A DNA stretch of 64,000 nucleotides from Chitinophaga sp. CB10 (GCA_001870995.2 MLAV02000005.1:1-64000), one strand, 5' to 3'. Positions 43,803 to 53,706 are shown, numbered from the stretch's first letter. Notes: generated from the letters alone by a model not told the origin. Numbers and translations are program-made.

Positions 43803-45514
43803 TTTTGCAGCACTTTATTCGTTTTTTCCAGCTGTTTGCGGATATGCTCTTCCTCGCCTTTGGTGGCTATTTCCTTCGTCAGCGCGGTGGTATAATACTG
43901 CTTCGCCGCCGCGTAATTCTTCAGCCTGAAACTGTAATCGCCGGCCAGCACATAAGTATGGTAATACTCCGGGTTGGTGGCCACAAAAGCATGCAGGTCC
44001 ACGTTTTCCTTATTCATGATCTGGTCCTTCATGCGATGGAACCGCTGCCACTGCGCGTATTCATTCGTAGCCAGGAAAGTATCCGCCGGCACGCTCAGCG
44101 CAGTATCATACAATTCATGATTGCTTTGGAGGCCATGCATGCTGAATATTTTATTCAGGTCATACGCCACAAATTCCCCCATCTGGAAAGGCGCGGTAGA
44201 TATCCATACCAGCTTCTTCTTAGGCTCAAAAACAATCCCGTGATGGGCTATAAACTGGTTGATCGCCTTCTCGTTACCGAGGCCGATATTGGCATCGTGC
44301 AGCCCTTTGCGGTCCCGCAGGATGGCAATGGTCTTCTGCACATCATTTTTACCGTTGCGCGCCATCAGCTCCGTCAGCCGCAGGTAGCGGTAGGCGGACG
44401 CGCTTTGCGCCAGCTGCACTTTGTTGGAGCCCAGCGTTTTCAGGGAATCCCCCTGGAAGTGATTGGTGCAGGTAATGAAATGCCTGCCGGGATCATACTT
44501 ATCCATACCGGTTGGCGTTTTTTCAATAATTACTGCTTTATTATCAATGGCTGAACCGATCAGGAATGATTCGGACACAAACATTTTCCGTTTGGAAGCA
44601 ATCGCCCAGGCCTCGTCAATGGTTTTGGCGTATTGCAATATCTCCCTCGCCACCAGCGATACCGGCGTAGACGCGCCAAAAGGCACATCCGTTCTCGCCG
44701 CGTTGAGGGTAACGGTCAGGCCCTGGTCGTTCATGCCGGACACCACGCCCGTAAACCCGCCCCAGGTCACAAACATAAAGTTGTGGCCCTGCTTCGGATG
44801 ATAAAACACGACCATCTTATCTTCGGCGAACTTATCGCCCATGTAGAAGTCGAAATTCCGGCCAATGATCAGGTTACTGTCGGCAGAGCGGTCGTCCCAG
44901 GTGGCAAAGGAAGTACAACCCACCAGGTACATGCCCTGCAACGCATGCCCGATGTCGTGGGCGGCATGGTAGTTCATCAGCCGTTCGTAGTTACTGCCGA
45001 TGTAATCATAATTCGGAGAGGCGGAAAACGACTCCCCGTAAATCTCTTCCTTAAACTCCTCCGGCACATTAGCCGCCAGGTCCCTGTTAAAGAACCCGAT
45101 GAAATAACGGAGAAAATGCCGGTAGAAAGTGCTGGGTATCATCTTCGCAATCTGCGCTACAAACACATCTTCCTGCCGCTGGATCAGCTCCTTGCTCAGC
45201 TTGCCGTTGATAACGCCCCGTTCAAAAGGCGCGCCCTCCACGTACATTTCATACAGCCCGGTCCGGCTGTGGCGGAACCAGTTGTTGCCGATGGTGTACG
45301 CCTCTTTGTCCAGCTGCTTACGCTCAAGCTGCAAGGCGGACTTATCGGCAATTTCCGGCGGCGGTATTTTGCTGACCACCACCAAATAGATAGCCAGGCT
45401 AATCAGCAATACGAGGAAAAACCCGAGGATATACAACAACCCTCTGCCCAGCTTTTTCCACCCGCTGCGCTTCTTCTTTTGCCTGCTGGCATTATATGTC
45501 GAATACTGATACAT
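43799..45514 (-). CDS. Membrane-anchored C45-type acyltransferase/hydrolase
   Basis: Ntn-hydrolase-like protein of 571 residues. A basic N-terminus and one membrane helix (about 26-47) anchor it; the bulk is periplasmic. GCTSFATWDD holds Cys200, the expected self-processing nucleophile of the acyl-CoA:6-aminopenicillanate acyltransferase (C45) family, followed by GRNFDFY and MNDQGLTVTLNAARTD. The C-terminal 60 residues look like TPR repeats (YYHTYVLAGDYSFRLKNYAAAK). It may form or cleave the ester between polyene acid and dialkylresorcinol (inference). It overlaps the next upstream gene by 23 bases. Confidence 0.85.
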   Translation of the reverse strand: MYQYSTYNASRQKKKRSGWKKLGRGLLYILGFFLVLLISLAIYLVVVSKIPPPEIADKSALQLERKQLDKEAYTIGNNWFRHSRTGLYEMYVEGAPFERGVINGKLSKELIQRQEDVFVAQIAKMIPSTFYRHFLRYFIGFFNRDLAANVPEEFKEEIYGESFSASPNYDYIGSNYERLMNYHAAHDIGHALQGMYLVGCTSFATWDDRSADSNLIIGRNFDFYMGDKFAEDKMVVFYHPKQGHNFMFVTWGGFTGVVSGMNDQGLTVTLNAARTDVPFGASTPVSLVAREILQYAKTIDEAWAIASKRKMFVSESFLIGSAIDNKAVIIEKTPTGMDKYDPGRHFITCTNHFQGDSLKTLGSNKVQLAQSASAYRYLRLTELMARNGKNDVQKTIAILRDRKGLHDANIGLGNEKAINQFIAHHGIVFEPKKKLVWISTAPFQMGEFVAYDLNKIFSMHGLQSNHELYDTALSVPADTFLATNEYAQWQRFHRMKDQIMNKENVDLHAFVATNPEYYHTYVLAGDYSFRLKNYAAAKQYYTTALTKEIATKGEEEHIRKQLEKTNKVLQK

Positions 45515-47015
45515 TGTTAATAGCTGTTACTAAAGACTCCATACCCACTAATTCCGAAGCGGTGATCACACTGCTCATGGTTACCCCCAGAATTCCATGC
45601 AAGTTCAGATTTTGCCCGGTAAGATACAAATTAGATAACTTGGTACGGGCGGATACCATGGTCCGCAGCGGGTCCCCGGAGTCCTTCATGACGCCGTACA
45701 TACTCCCGTCCGCAGTGCCCATATAATCGCGGTAAGAGAGCGGCGTGGCCACGTAGTACGACTGCACGCACTCCCGGAAACGCGGGAAACGCTTTTCCAC
45801 ACAGGCAATCAGCTGCTCCGCTTTTTCCCGTTTGAAGCGCTCATAATCCTCTCCCCTGGCGCCCGGCTGCAATACGGTATTGAAAGTATCCTTCCAGGGA
45901 GCCATTTCCTCGTAACGCATATACGTCATCACGGAAAGGCTGTCGGCATACTCCGGATGCTGGGAGGATGCGCCCACGTAGATGGCGTAGGTTTGCGGCC
46001 AGGCGTCCGCCTGGTAATGAATACCGGCCCAGGCGTCGCCGGTGGTATGATAGTAGTAGTTGTAATTGAGATAGGGAAAGCTGCCTGGCTTTAATACCAC
46101 GTTCAATACAAATGCGCCGGTGGAGTTTTCCAGGGACTGCATGCGCGTGCGGTAGGCGCCCCGCAGGATGTCGCTCCGGGTAATAGCCGTGGTTTGTGCG
46201 GGATGCAGGTTGGACACGAAGTAGTCTGCCTTTACCTGCTCCCCGTTTTGCAGCACCAGGTGGTCCACCCGGTCCCCCTCGCCTACAATGGCCGTCACGG
46301 CGGTGTTTCGGATGATCTCTCCCCCGTTTTCCAGGATGCGGCGGCCCAGCCATTTGGCAATCTGCCCGCCGCCGTCGACACACTTCCAGGAGCTGTTCAT
46401 ATAGCTGTTCAGCACCAGGGCATGCACATACAAAGGCGTTTTTTCCGCCACCCCTGCATACAGCAGGTTATTGCCTGCCAGCACCTGTTGCAGCCTTTCG
46501 TTCGCCGTAATGCTGCGGAGGAAATCCGCGGTATTATAGTGCAATACTTCCCGCTTCTCCTCATAATCTCCCATCCGGAGGTTATACAGGGGGAACTTGC
46601 TGCATATCTCCTTCACCTTCTGCAGGTACGCTTCCAATGCCGGCCGCTCGCCGGGGAAGTGCTCCAGCAGGGCGTTGATGAAGCGCTGCTCTCCCTGCGC
46701 TATCTTGTACACAGCCGGATCATCCCCAAAGGCGATATGATCAAAGCCATCCAGGTCCATACGGCGGAGCTTCAGCTTATCGAGGATACCGAGGTATTTA
46801 AACACTTTATAGAGGTTCTCGCCCGGCGCCAGGCCGCCAATGTAGTGTACGCCGGAATCAAAAATTACTTTCTCACGGGAATAGGTTTGCAGGCAACCGC
46901 CTATCTGGCGGTTTTTTTCGTACACCCGTACCTTGTAACCATTCATGCCCAGAATAGCTGCGGTGGCCAGGCCACCTAGTCCGCTACCGATTACAATGAC
47001 TTCATTGCTGCGCAT
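45492..47015 (-). CDS. CrtI-like FAD-dependent oxidoreductase
   Basis: Flavoprotein of about 507 residues related to phytoene dehydrogenase and retinol saturase. The FAD motif is VIVIGSGLGGLATAAILG (about 6-23), followed by YEKNRQIGGCL; the C-terminal GTADGSMYG and NLYLTGQNLNLHGILGVTMSSVI bind FAD again. It probably saturates, desaturates or isomerises the polyene chain (inference). ATG at 47015 is chosen because it places the Rossmann motif at the N-terminus; the open frame reaches 47078 inside the upstream gene. It overlaps that gene's end by 14 bases. Confidence 0.87.
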   Translation of the reverse strand: MRSNEVIVIGSGLGGLATAAILGMNGYKVRVYEKNRQIGGCLQTYSREKVIFDSGVHYIGGLAPGENLYKVFKYLGILDKLKLRRMDLDGFDHIAFGDDPAVYKIAQGEQRFINALLEHFPGERPALEAYLQKVKEICSKFPLYNLRMGDYEEKREVLHYNTADFLRSITANERLQQVLAGNNLLYAGVAEKTPLYVHALVLNSYMNSSWKCVDGGGQIAKWLGRRILENGGEIIRNTAVTAIVGEGDRVDHLVLQNGEQVKADYFVSNLHPAQTTAITRSDILRGAYRTRMQSLENSTGAFVLNVVLKPGSFPYLNYNYYYHTTGDAWAGIHYQADAWPQTYAIYVGASSQHPEYADSLSVMTYMRYEEMAPWKDTFNTVLQPGARGEDYERFKREKAEQLIACVEKRFPRFRECVQSYYVATPLSYRDYMGTADGSMYGVMKDSGDPLRTMVSARTKLSNLYLTGQNLNLHGILGVTMSSVITASELVGMESLVTAINNVSVFDI

Positions 47016-50000
47016 ATTGCTTTTGGGGGGATTTTCGGATAACAAAAATGACGTTAGACGTATAGCGGGTATTGTCAATCTCCTCGGCTACAGCTCCATA
47101 CTTTTTTACGATATTACGAATACCCGTGGCAGAGAGGAAGGTTAGCCCGTCCCTGCCTGTTTTATTAAAACCGAATACTTTGGTGGAAAGCCATTCGGTA
47201 AATTTAGTGCCTTCATGCCGCTGCCTGCGGTCCATATCCCCGTCGCGGAGCACGATGACGCCATCATCCGACAGGTGCGCAATACACTGCGCCAGCAGGC
47301 GCTCCTGCTCTGCTGCAGTCAGGTAATGCATCACATCGCTGAGGATAAACGCATCGTACTGATCCAGCTCCATCTCCGCAATATCCCCATGGATAAAGGT
47401 GAGCTGGTCCGTTTTGCTATAGTTGTTGTTAGCGGTAATAATTTTCTCTTCATCATGGTCTACCCCAATAATTTTTCTTTGGGGAGATAACCAAGCCAGC
47501 ATATACGACATAAATCCGTATCCGCAGCCAATATCCATGACCTTTCCCTGCCGGGGCACCAGTGCGTCAAAAGTGCCGTAGTTGCCCTCTAAACGCGTTT
47601 TAATACGCATGTACCATTCCAGCACCGGCCCCTTATAAATATAGTTGTAGATCAGCTGTTCGCGGAAGTACTGCGGCGTTTCCTTTTCCCGGCGCAGCTT
47701 TTCATATTCGGCTTTGAAATACCGGGAGATGGATTTCGTACGGGCGCTGTAGTTATCCCCCCAGCTCCTGTCGTCCGCAGCGATGCGCGGCAGGTAACGG
47801 AGGGTGATGTAGCCGTCCTTCAGCAGGAAGTCCCCTTTCTGCATGGTTTGCGCCGTGCCATGCATCACAATGGGCAAAATATCCAGCCCCAGTTCCTGCG
47901 CCAGGTAAAACGCCCCTTTGTGGAAACGCTTTATCGCAGGGTCCGGGGAACGGGTCCCTTCCGGATATACGACAATGGAATAACCCTGTTCCACCCGCTC
48001 GCGGAGCTTATCCACGGCTCCTTCCGCCCCATCGGCCACGGGGTAGTAATCGGCATAGCGCACTACAGCCCCAAACACCGGCGAACGCCATACCCATTGA
48101 TTGGTCAGCAGGATCACTTTGGGGTACAGCATGGTAGATAACAGGATGTCCAGGAACGACTGGTGATTACTGATGATCACCGCCGGCTTTTCCAGCCGCT
48201 CGTTCAACGGGTTCTCCACCCGCTTGGTCACGTTGCCCATGATGTACATCACGGACCAGGTGTATTTGGACAGGATGCGGTGATACAGCAACTTCCCTTT
48301 CTCTTTATTGAAAGGATTGATTCTGATCAACACAAAACCCAGGAAAGTAAGGATGAAGCTACCTAACGTGAAGTAGCTAAACGAAAATACGGACAGCGTC
48401 AACCCCTTCAGCGTCCACGGCGCAAAGCCCTTCTTCACCCGGTTGGTGATCAGGAAGTTGAACAGCACCAGGATCATCACCTGCGAAATCAATACCACCG
48501 TGCCTATACCGATGATAGACACCAGCGCAATGGATTTCAGCGACGGATGCTTCGCGAATATCATAACACCCAGGCCCAGCATGGTCGTGATGGCACTGAG
48601 GAAAATCGAGGACTTGAAGGAAGACAGATTTTTCCGGCCGGTCTTGTATTCCTGTAACAAACCATCCATCATGAAGATGCTGTAGTCATCTCCCAACCCA
48701 AAAATAAAAGTACTCAGGATGATGTTGACAATATTAAACTTAATACCAAACAGGCCCATGATACCGAGTATCCAAACCCAGCTGATGGCCATGGGGATAA
48801 ACGTGATCAGCGCCAGCTCTATACGCCCGTAGGAAATGAGCAGGGCGGCAAACACCAGCAGGGAAGTCATCCAGGCGATGCTGTTAAACTCGTCCTTCAT
48901 CACGGCTACCAGCCTGTTGGCGGCATACTGTTTATCGAGTACCGTCGTATGCGGATGTTTATCCAGCGCGGCATACACGGCCTGCTTTTGCGCCGGGTCC
49001 ACCTTCAGCAGGGTTACCAGGGAGGTATGGCCGTTGCGTTGCATGATGTAATCGCCCAGGGAACCGCTGGTCAGCACCTCCAGCTGATCAGGGGTTAATA
49101 CCTGGTAATCCGCATTCAGCAACGTTTCAAACTTATCAAAAGCCCCCGCGCTGAAACCGATCGGCTGGCCGTGGGTACGCAGGTAATCCAGCACGGCGCG
49201 CTTCTTCTCCGGCGTCCAGTAAGCGTTCCAGCGGTCGATCCGCTGCTGCTGCTCTTTGGCGGAAATCAGGAGCGACTGCACCCCGGCTACCTTCAGCACC
49301 ACGCCCTGCTGTTGCAGCTGGCGGATCAGCGGCATCAGCTGCTCGCTGTTTTCCAGCGCGGCTTCCATGCTGCCGCCATCGGTGACTACATATACGGATT
49401 GCGCCACGTAGGCATTTACGGCGTTAAGGCGCGCCTCTGCTGCCTGCAGCCGGGGCGACATATAATTCATCCGCATCATGTCGCTTTCAAAAGCCACGCG
49501 CTTCGCGGTAAAATAAAATACGACCGTCAGTACAAAAATGCCGGCTACCAGCCACTTGTTCTTCTCCGGCTTCAGGCCGGAAAGCTTGTCCACCCAGGTG
49601 TCGTGATGCGGCGCCGCCGCCTCCGGGTGCTTACCGGTCGCTATCCAATGCGGCAGGAAGATGAGGGAAAACAACGCCGCGCCGATCAGGCTGCAGGCCG
49701 CAAACAGGCCTACGTCGTGTAACATGGGCGACTGTACGAATTGCAGGCAGAGGAAGCCGCCCACCGTCGTAAAGCTACCCAGCGTCATAGGCGTGGCCAG
49801 GTCCCGGATCACCTCCCGCGGGTCAGGCGTATGGCGGAAATGATTGAAGACATGCAGGGAATAATTCACGGCAATACCGAGTACTACCGCGCCCGCGCCG
49901 AGGGCAATCACAGAGATATGCCCCTTAAAAACGTATATACACGTCAGTGAGAACAGCGCCCCGAATACCACGGGCAGCATTACCAGCACCGGCGCTCTCT

Positions 50001-50877
50001 TTTTCCGGAAGAAAAACGCGATCAGCGCTACCAGCAGCAACACCGTAATACCCTGCGTGAGCAAGGTATCCCTGCGCAGCTGTGCAGCGTTGCCGGCGCT
50101 GACGGCCGTACCGCCAAAATAGGAAGCCTCCAGCTGCGGATAATGCGGCAGCAGGCTGTCCTGCAAATGATCCAGCCCCGCCAGGAAGCGCGTATTCACT
50201 TTGGTGGCCGTAGGCGGATTGGCCGGCGTAATGAAAATCATCAGGTGCCGGTGATCCTTCGTCATGATGAAATTATCATACAGCTCAAACTGATCGTCGG
50301 CTTGCAACTGTTGTAATTTCTTCACGCCTATCCAGCTGATCCCCACGGGGTCCGACTGTATCATCCGCTTCAACACCAGGCCTGTAGGGGAAATCAGGGT
50401 ATTATAGTCATACACGAGGGATTTTTGCAGGGTATCCGGCCGGGTCAGCTCGTTGATCCGCGCATAATCCTTTTCCTCCAAAAACAAAGGCAGGTTTTGT
50501 TGTATCAGCTGCATCAGGTTCATGACGGTGGCATCTTCCACCTGGCCCTGTATGTTTTTGATATAGGGAGAAAGCTGCGCCTGCGCCGCAGCGGTAAACG
50601 CGGCTGCGTAGGCAGTCAGGCTGTCGGGTACAGCCGTGGCGGCAGTGTCCCGCTGGGAAACAGTGATAATTAGCTTGTCCGCAAATTTGGAATCCTGGAA
50701 TACCTGTTGCAGCTTGTCCAGTTTCTTATCCTGCGGGAGGATTTTAGTGATATCCTCTTCCAGCTTTACCTTCGAAGCAAAGAAGCCCACGAGCAAAAAG
50801 CTAAGGACGGTAGATATCCACAGCCATGCCTTGTGGCGCTCAAAGAAGTTATATATTGCTACGAAGAAGTTGCCCAT
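47002..50877 (-). CDS. MMPL exporter / PlsC acyltransferase / methyltransferase fusion
   Basis: Three-domain protein of 1291 residues. About 1-815 is an MMPL/RND-type exporter: a first membrane helix at about 16-34, a periplasmic loop, helix clusters near 270-420, a second loop and helices near 680-810. About 830-1060 is a PlsC-type acyltransferase with NHQSFLD (H-x4-D, near 903) and YPEGTRSPD. About 1080-1291 is a SAM methyltransferase with MDIGCGYGFMSYML and VDHDEEKI. It would move the aryl polyene lipid across the inner membrane and complete it. The stop is one base before the GT2-DUF2062 start. Confidence 0.92.
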   Translation of the reverse strand: MGNFFVAIYNFFERHKAWLWISTVLSFLLVGFFASKVKLEEDITKILPQDKKLDKLQQVFQDSKFADKLIITVSQRDTAATAVPDSLTAYAAAFTAAAQAQLSPYIKNIQGQVEDATVMNLMQLIQQNLPLFLEEKDYARINELTRPDTLQKSLVYDYNTLISPTGLVLKRMIQSDPVGISWIGVKKLQQLQADDQFELYDNFIMTKDHRHLMIFITPANPPTATKVNTRFLAGLDHLQDSLLPHYPQLEASYFGGTAVSAGNAAQLRRDTLLTQGITVLLLVALIAFFFRKKRAPVLVMLPVVFGALFSLTCIYVFKGHISVIALGAGAVVLGIAVNYSLHVFNHFRHTPDPREVIRDLATPMTLGSFTTVGGFLCLQFVQSPMLHDVGLFAACSLIGAALFSLIFLPHWIATGKHPEAAAPHHDTWVDKLSGLKPEKNKWLVAGIFVLTVVFYFTAKRVAFESDMMRMNYMSPRLQAAEARLNAVNAYVAQSVYVVTDGGSMEAALENSEQLMPLIRQLQQQGVVLKVAGVQSLLISAKEQQQRIDRWNAYWTPEKKRAVLDYLRTHGQPIGFSAGAFDKFETLLNADYQVLTPDQLEVLTSGSLGDYIMQRNGHTSLVTLLKVDPAQKQAVYAALDKHPHTTVLDKQYAANRLVAVMKDEFNSIAWMTSLLVFAALLISYGRIELALITFIPMAISWVWILGIMGLFGIKFNIVNIILSTFIFGLGDDYSIFMMDGLLQEYKTGRKNLSSFKSSIFLSAITTMLGLGVMIFAKHPSLKSIALVSIIGIGTVVLISQVMILVLFNFLITNRVKKGFAPWTLKGLTLSVFSFSYFTLGSFILTFLGFVLIRINPFNKEKGKLLYHRILSKYTWSVMYIMGNVTKRVENPLNERLEKPAVIISNHQSFLDILLSTMLYPKVILLTNQWVWRSPVFGAVVRYADYYPVADGAEGAVDKLRERVEQGYSIVVYPEGTRSPDPAIKRFHKGAFYLAQELGLDILPIVMHGTAQTMQKGDFLLKDGYITLRYLPRIAADDRSWGDNYSARTKSISRYFKAEYEKLRREKETPQYFREQLIYNYIYKGPVLEWYMRIKTRLEGNYGTFDALVPRQGKVMDIGCGYGFMSYMLAWLSPQRKIIGVDHDEEKIITANNNYSKTDQLTFIHGDIAEMELDQYDAFILSDVMHYLTAAEQERLLAQCIAHLSDDGVIVLRDGDMDRRQRHEGTKFTEWLSTKVFGFNKTGRDGLTFLSATGIRNIVKKYGAVAEEIDNTRYTSNVIFVIRKSPQKQYAQQ

Positions 50878-50878
50878 T

Positions 50879-52099
50879 TTATATTGTTACTGAATCTGCA
50901 GAATTTTGTTTTTTCCTCCGGAAGATGGACAGCAGCGCGAAGCTGACCAGTCCTGCCGCAAGGCCGGCCCCTATGGCCAGCGTGACGGCCCCCACCACAT
51001 ATTGGAGGAAGTTGGCCTTGATAGTGGCCTGTATGGCATCCAGGGTTTGCCCGAGGAACAGCAGGTCCCGGGAGGATTGCCCCATGAATATTTTCCCGGT
51101 AATGAAGCTGGCGTACAACACCCCGATCGTCAGCGGCGGCGTACTGATATGCGCCGCCAGCACTACCAGCGCCTTATTCAATTTAAAGCGGATAGAGAGC
51201 AGGATGGCCGTTACCAGCTGAAAGCCCCAGATAGGCACAATGCCCATGAATACGCCGAAGCCGATGGCAGCCGCTTTTTTTGCGTTACTCTCCCCGGGGT
51301 TCAGCACTTCTTCCCGCCACAACTTCTTCCAGTTTTCCCACTTGGACAGGTACCTGATGAGGTCCCGCGGTTTGATGTACACGAGCGTGATAAATACCAG
51401 TACCGTATTCAGCACGCTGATGCGGGAGAAATCACGAAAGGGCCTGAAATGAGAAATCCTCTCTTCAGCAGGAGGATAGTACACTTTAACAGGCGCCCAG
51501 TCTATCTTTATCCCCTTCCAGGCGCTGCGCACCAGCACCTCAATTTCAAATTCATACTTGGTACACCAGTACCGGGTGTTGCCCATTTTATGAAGAGGAT
51601 ACAAGCGGTAGCCGGATTGCGTGTCCGGCCCTTTCAGGCCCGTTTCCACATAAAACCAGAAATTGGAAAACTTGTTGGCGAATGTATTTTTCCCCGGCAT
51701 GTTTTCCTGTTGCAGGTTGCGGGCGCCAATGACCAGCGCATCCGGATCCTCCGCAATTTTATCCAGCATCACCGGCAGGTCCGAAGCAAAATGCTGCCCG
51801 TCCGCATCCATCGTGATGACGTAATCATATCCCTGTTCCTTCGCATAGGCAAAGCCCCTGCGGAGGGCAATTCCCTTCCCACGGTTAGGGCTATACGAAA
51901 CCAGCTGCACCTGCGGATGCTCCGCCAGGATATCGGCCGTATGGTCCGTAGCCCCGTCGTTTACCACTATTACGTGATGGGTATAGGCAAGCACGTCCTG
52001 CAATACTGCCCCCAAAGTGCCGGCATTATTGTAGGTGGGTATCAGCACCGCTACGCGGCGCTGTTCGAACTGCCCGTTATGTGTAGGTGTAAGCGACAT
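50879..52099 (-). CDS. GT2 glycosyltransferase fused to DUF2062
   Basis: Protein of 406 residues. The N-terminal part (about 1-230) is a family 2 glycosyltransferase: VLIPTYNNAGTLG, VVNDGATDHT, and the metal site TMDADGQH (near 95-102). After WAPVKVYYPP and one membrane segment, the C-terminal part (about 265-400) is a DUF2062 domain with FGVFMGIVPIWGFQLVTAIL and three more membrane helices. The GT2 half resembles polyprenyl-phosphate glycosyltransferases. It probably adds a sugar or aminosugar to the pigment lipid or its carrier (inference). It starts four bases after the dehydratase stop. Confidence 0.88.
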   Translation of the reverse strand: MSLTPTHNGQFEQRRVAVLIPTYNNAGTLGAVLQDVLAYTHHVIVVNDGATDHTADILAEHPQVQLVSYSPNRGKGIALRRGFAYAKEQGYDYVITMDADGQHFASDLPVMLDKIAEDPDALVIGARNLQQENMPGKNTFANKFSNFWFYVETGLKGPDTQSGYRLYPLHKMGNTRYWCTKYEFEIEVLVRSAWKGIKIDWAPVKVYYPPAEERISHFRPFRDFSRISVLNTVLVFITLVYIKPRDLIRYLSKWENWKKLWREEVLNPGESNAKKAAAIGFGVFMGIVPIWGFQLVTAILLSIRFKLNKALVVLAAHISTPPLTIGVLYASFITGKIFMGQSSRDLLFLGQTLDAIQATIKANFLQYVVGAVTLAIGAGLAAGLVSFALLSIFRRKKQNSADSVTI

Positions 52100-52103
52100 G
52101 CAA

Positions 52104-52463
52104 TTATTTAAACAATCCCTGGAACTTCATGAAAGTCTTATCCTCCCGCTTCAGCACTGCAGTCACCTTCAGGGCGGCATCTTCCTCCTTGCAGGTCACC
52201 TGTACATCCACCAGCGGCGTCTGGCGGGGGTCGATCATGTTCATGAACTTCATCTGGTTAGCCTTTTGCAGCATCACCTTACGATTGGCTACTGTGCGTA
52301 CGAACTCCGTGATCGTTTGCATCATGCAAACGCCCGGCACTACCGGCTGCTCCGGAAAGTGACCGCCGAAAACCGGATGCTCCGCATTCAGGGCAATGGT
52401 GGCATTGAGCTGCCCGCCTTCCTGTGTTTGTTCCGTAATGGTATAGAAGTTACCAGCTAACAT
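52104..52463 (-). CDS. FabZ-like 3-hydroxyacyl-ACP dehydratase (short hotdog)
   Basis: Hotdog-fold protein of 119 residues. HPVFGGHFPEQPVVPGVCMMQ is the FabA/FabZ active-site segment, with the catalytic His in GGHFP and the PGV turn leading into the central helix. It would dehydrate 3-hydroxyacyl-ACP during polyene elongation. The length is shorter than housekeeping FabZ (about 150), which is usual in aryl polyene operons. It pairs functionally with the second dehydratase at 62562-62981. Confidence 0.85.
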   Translation of the reverse strand: MLAGNFYTITEQTQEGGQLNATIALNAEHPVFGGHFPEQPVVPGVCMMQTITEFVRTVANRKVMLQKANQMKFMNMIDPRQTPLVDVQVTCKEEDAALKVTAVLKREDKTFMKFQGLFK

Positions 52464-52469
52464 AGTTTT

Positions 52470-53111
52470 TTATTTTTTTTCTACCCTTTGCAGGGAGATG
52501 TTGAACTTAAAGTTGAGATGTTTGATCAGGATACTATCCGGTATCCCGTTTTGATAATGCCGCAGCTCCACCCTTACGACCGGCTTACGGCGCGAGGACT
52601 TTTCTATCCGGCGCAACTCCGTACAGGCGCTATCAGTTATATAGTAGTTGTTCCCTTTTTCCGTAGGCGCCACCACAAACCGCTCCCCGTTTTCCCGGGC
52701 TACATGGGCCTTGCGGAGGTCCGGGTGCAGGAGCACGAGCGCAAAATCCTGGCTCAGCGTTTTTACCACGGGCTTTTTATCCATTTTCGGGATGATAAAG
52801 TGCTTGGTAAAATTCCCGTCTTTATCATACTCAAAATCAAAAAACTTAAACCCCATTTCATTGGCAAACACCAGCCGTATAGCGCTGTCCGGCATAAGCT
52901 TCAGCAACACCAGCCCGCTCAGGTGATGTTTGGTCACATCCACCTGGGCGCTGTACAGCGTATTGGTAAATTGCGGGGCAAACTGCCTGATGCACTCCGG
53001 CTGCGCAGCAGCATCCGTTTGCAGGCCTTTGTACACGGACCTGCAGCCTGTTGCCACCATGGCCGCCAGCATACTACTTAGCAGAAAATAACGCATCCGG
53101 GATGTTTGCAT
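52470..53111 (-). CDS. Lipoprotein of unknown function beside the LolA-like gene
   Basis: Lipoprotein of 213 residues with signal VATGC (Cys23 from the first ATG). A beta-rich body follows (QFTNTLYSAQVDVTKHHLSGLVLLKLMPDSAIRLVFANEMGFKFFDFEY). It resembles, in place and size, the DUF3261 lipoproteins that accompany LolA-like proteins in aryl polyene operons; that is an inference from position. Probably acts with the LolA-like protein as outer-membrane receptor, like LolB. A second ATG at 53096 would also keep the signal. Overlaps the LolA-like gene by 38 bases. Confidence 0.7.
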   Translation of the reverse strand: MQTSRMRYFLLSSMLAAMVATGCRSVYKGLQTDAAAQPECIRQFAPQFTNTLYSAQVDVTKHHLSGLVLLKLMPDSAIRLVFANEMGFKFFDFEYDKDGNFTKHFIIPKMDKKPVVKTLSQDFALVLLHPDLRKAHVARENGERFVVAPTEKGNNYYITDSACTELRRIEKSSRRKPVVRVELRHYQNGIPDSILIKHLNFKFNISLQRVEKK

Positions 53112-53706
53112 TCAGTTGTTTATGTAAAAAGCTGATAGTGGTATCATCGCCGGATTGCTCCGCCATGGTGATTTTGGACACGCCGTAGTCCGCCTTATCT
53201 ACCAGCAGCGTGATCTTGCTGAAGTATTCCTTCAACGCCTTGCTGGCCGGCGTCATTTCCAGCTTATAGTATTGCGGATTTTCAAATGCCCTGGTGATAA
53301 AGTCCGCATTGTCCAACACAGTCCCGCGTACACAATCCACCGTTATTTTGTTGATCTGTTCAAATAACTTGTTGGACTTCCCTGAAACCTTATTTTCTTT
53401 CTGACTATCCTTAATTTTTATATCCTTCCCGTTGATGACGAGCAGGTAGTAAGAAGGCTGTGTATATTCCATTCTTACCTTATTATCTTTCTTAAACCAG
53501 AATTTTCCTTTGGAGGTAATCTTATCCGAAAGCATGCTCAGGTTCTTTTCCTGCACAAAATCACATTGGATGCTTTGTGTAGCCTGGGCAGCTTTTGCAA
53601 ACTGCTGCTTCAGCGGCGTCAGGTCGGCCACGGCTTTAAAGCCCTGCTGCGCCTGCGATTGCAGCCCTATCAATCCACCAATCATTATCAGCAACCATTT
53701 ACGCAT
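53074..53706 (-). CDS. LolA-like periplasmic lipid carrier
   Basis: Periplasmic protein of 210 residues with signal peptide (1-19, LQSQAQ) and the LolA/LolB-type half-barrel pattern: SIQCDFVQEKNLSMLSDKITSKGKFWFKKDNKVRMEYTQPSYYLLVINGKDI. Proteins of this type shuttle lipidated cargo from inner to outer membrane; here the cargo is probably the aryl polyene lipid. It overlaps the polysaccharide deacetylase by 8 bases and precedes the lipoprotein gene with overlap, so all three are coupled. Confidence 0.88.
   Translation of the reverse strand: MRKWLLIMIGGLIGLQSQAQQGFKAVADLTPLKQQFAKAAQATQSIQCDFVQEKNLSMLSDKITSKGKFWFKKDNKVRMEYTQPSYYLLVINGKDIKIKDSQKENKVSGKSNKLFEQINKITVDCVRGTVLDNADFITRAFENPQYYKLEMTPASKALKEYFSKITLLVDKADYGVSKITMAEQSGDDTTISFLHKQLNANIPDALFSAK

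Noticed and set aside
50906..52111. 401-codon plus-strand frame opposite the GT2-DUF2062 gene
   Set aside because: The minus-strand frame has GT2 and DUF2062 motifs; the plus frame has none.
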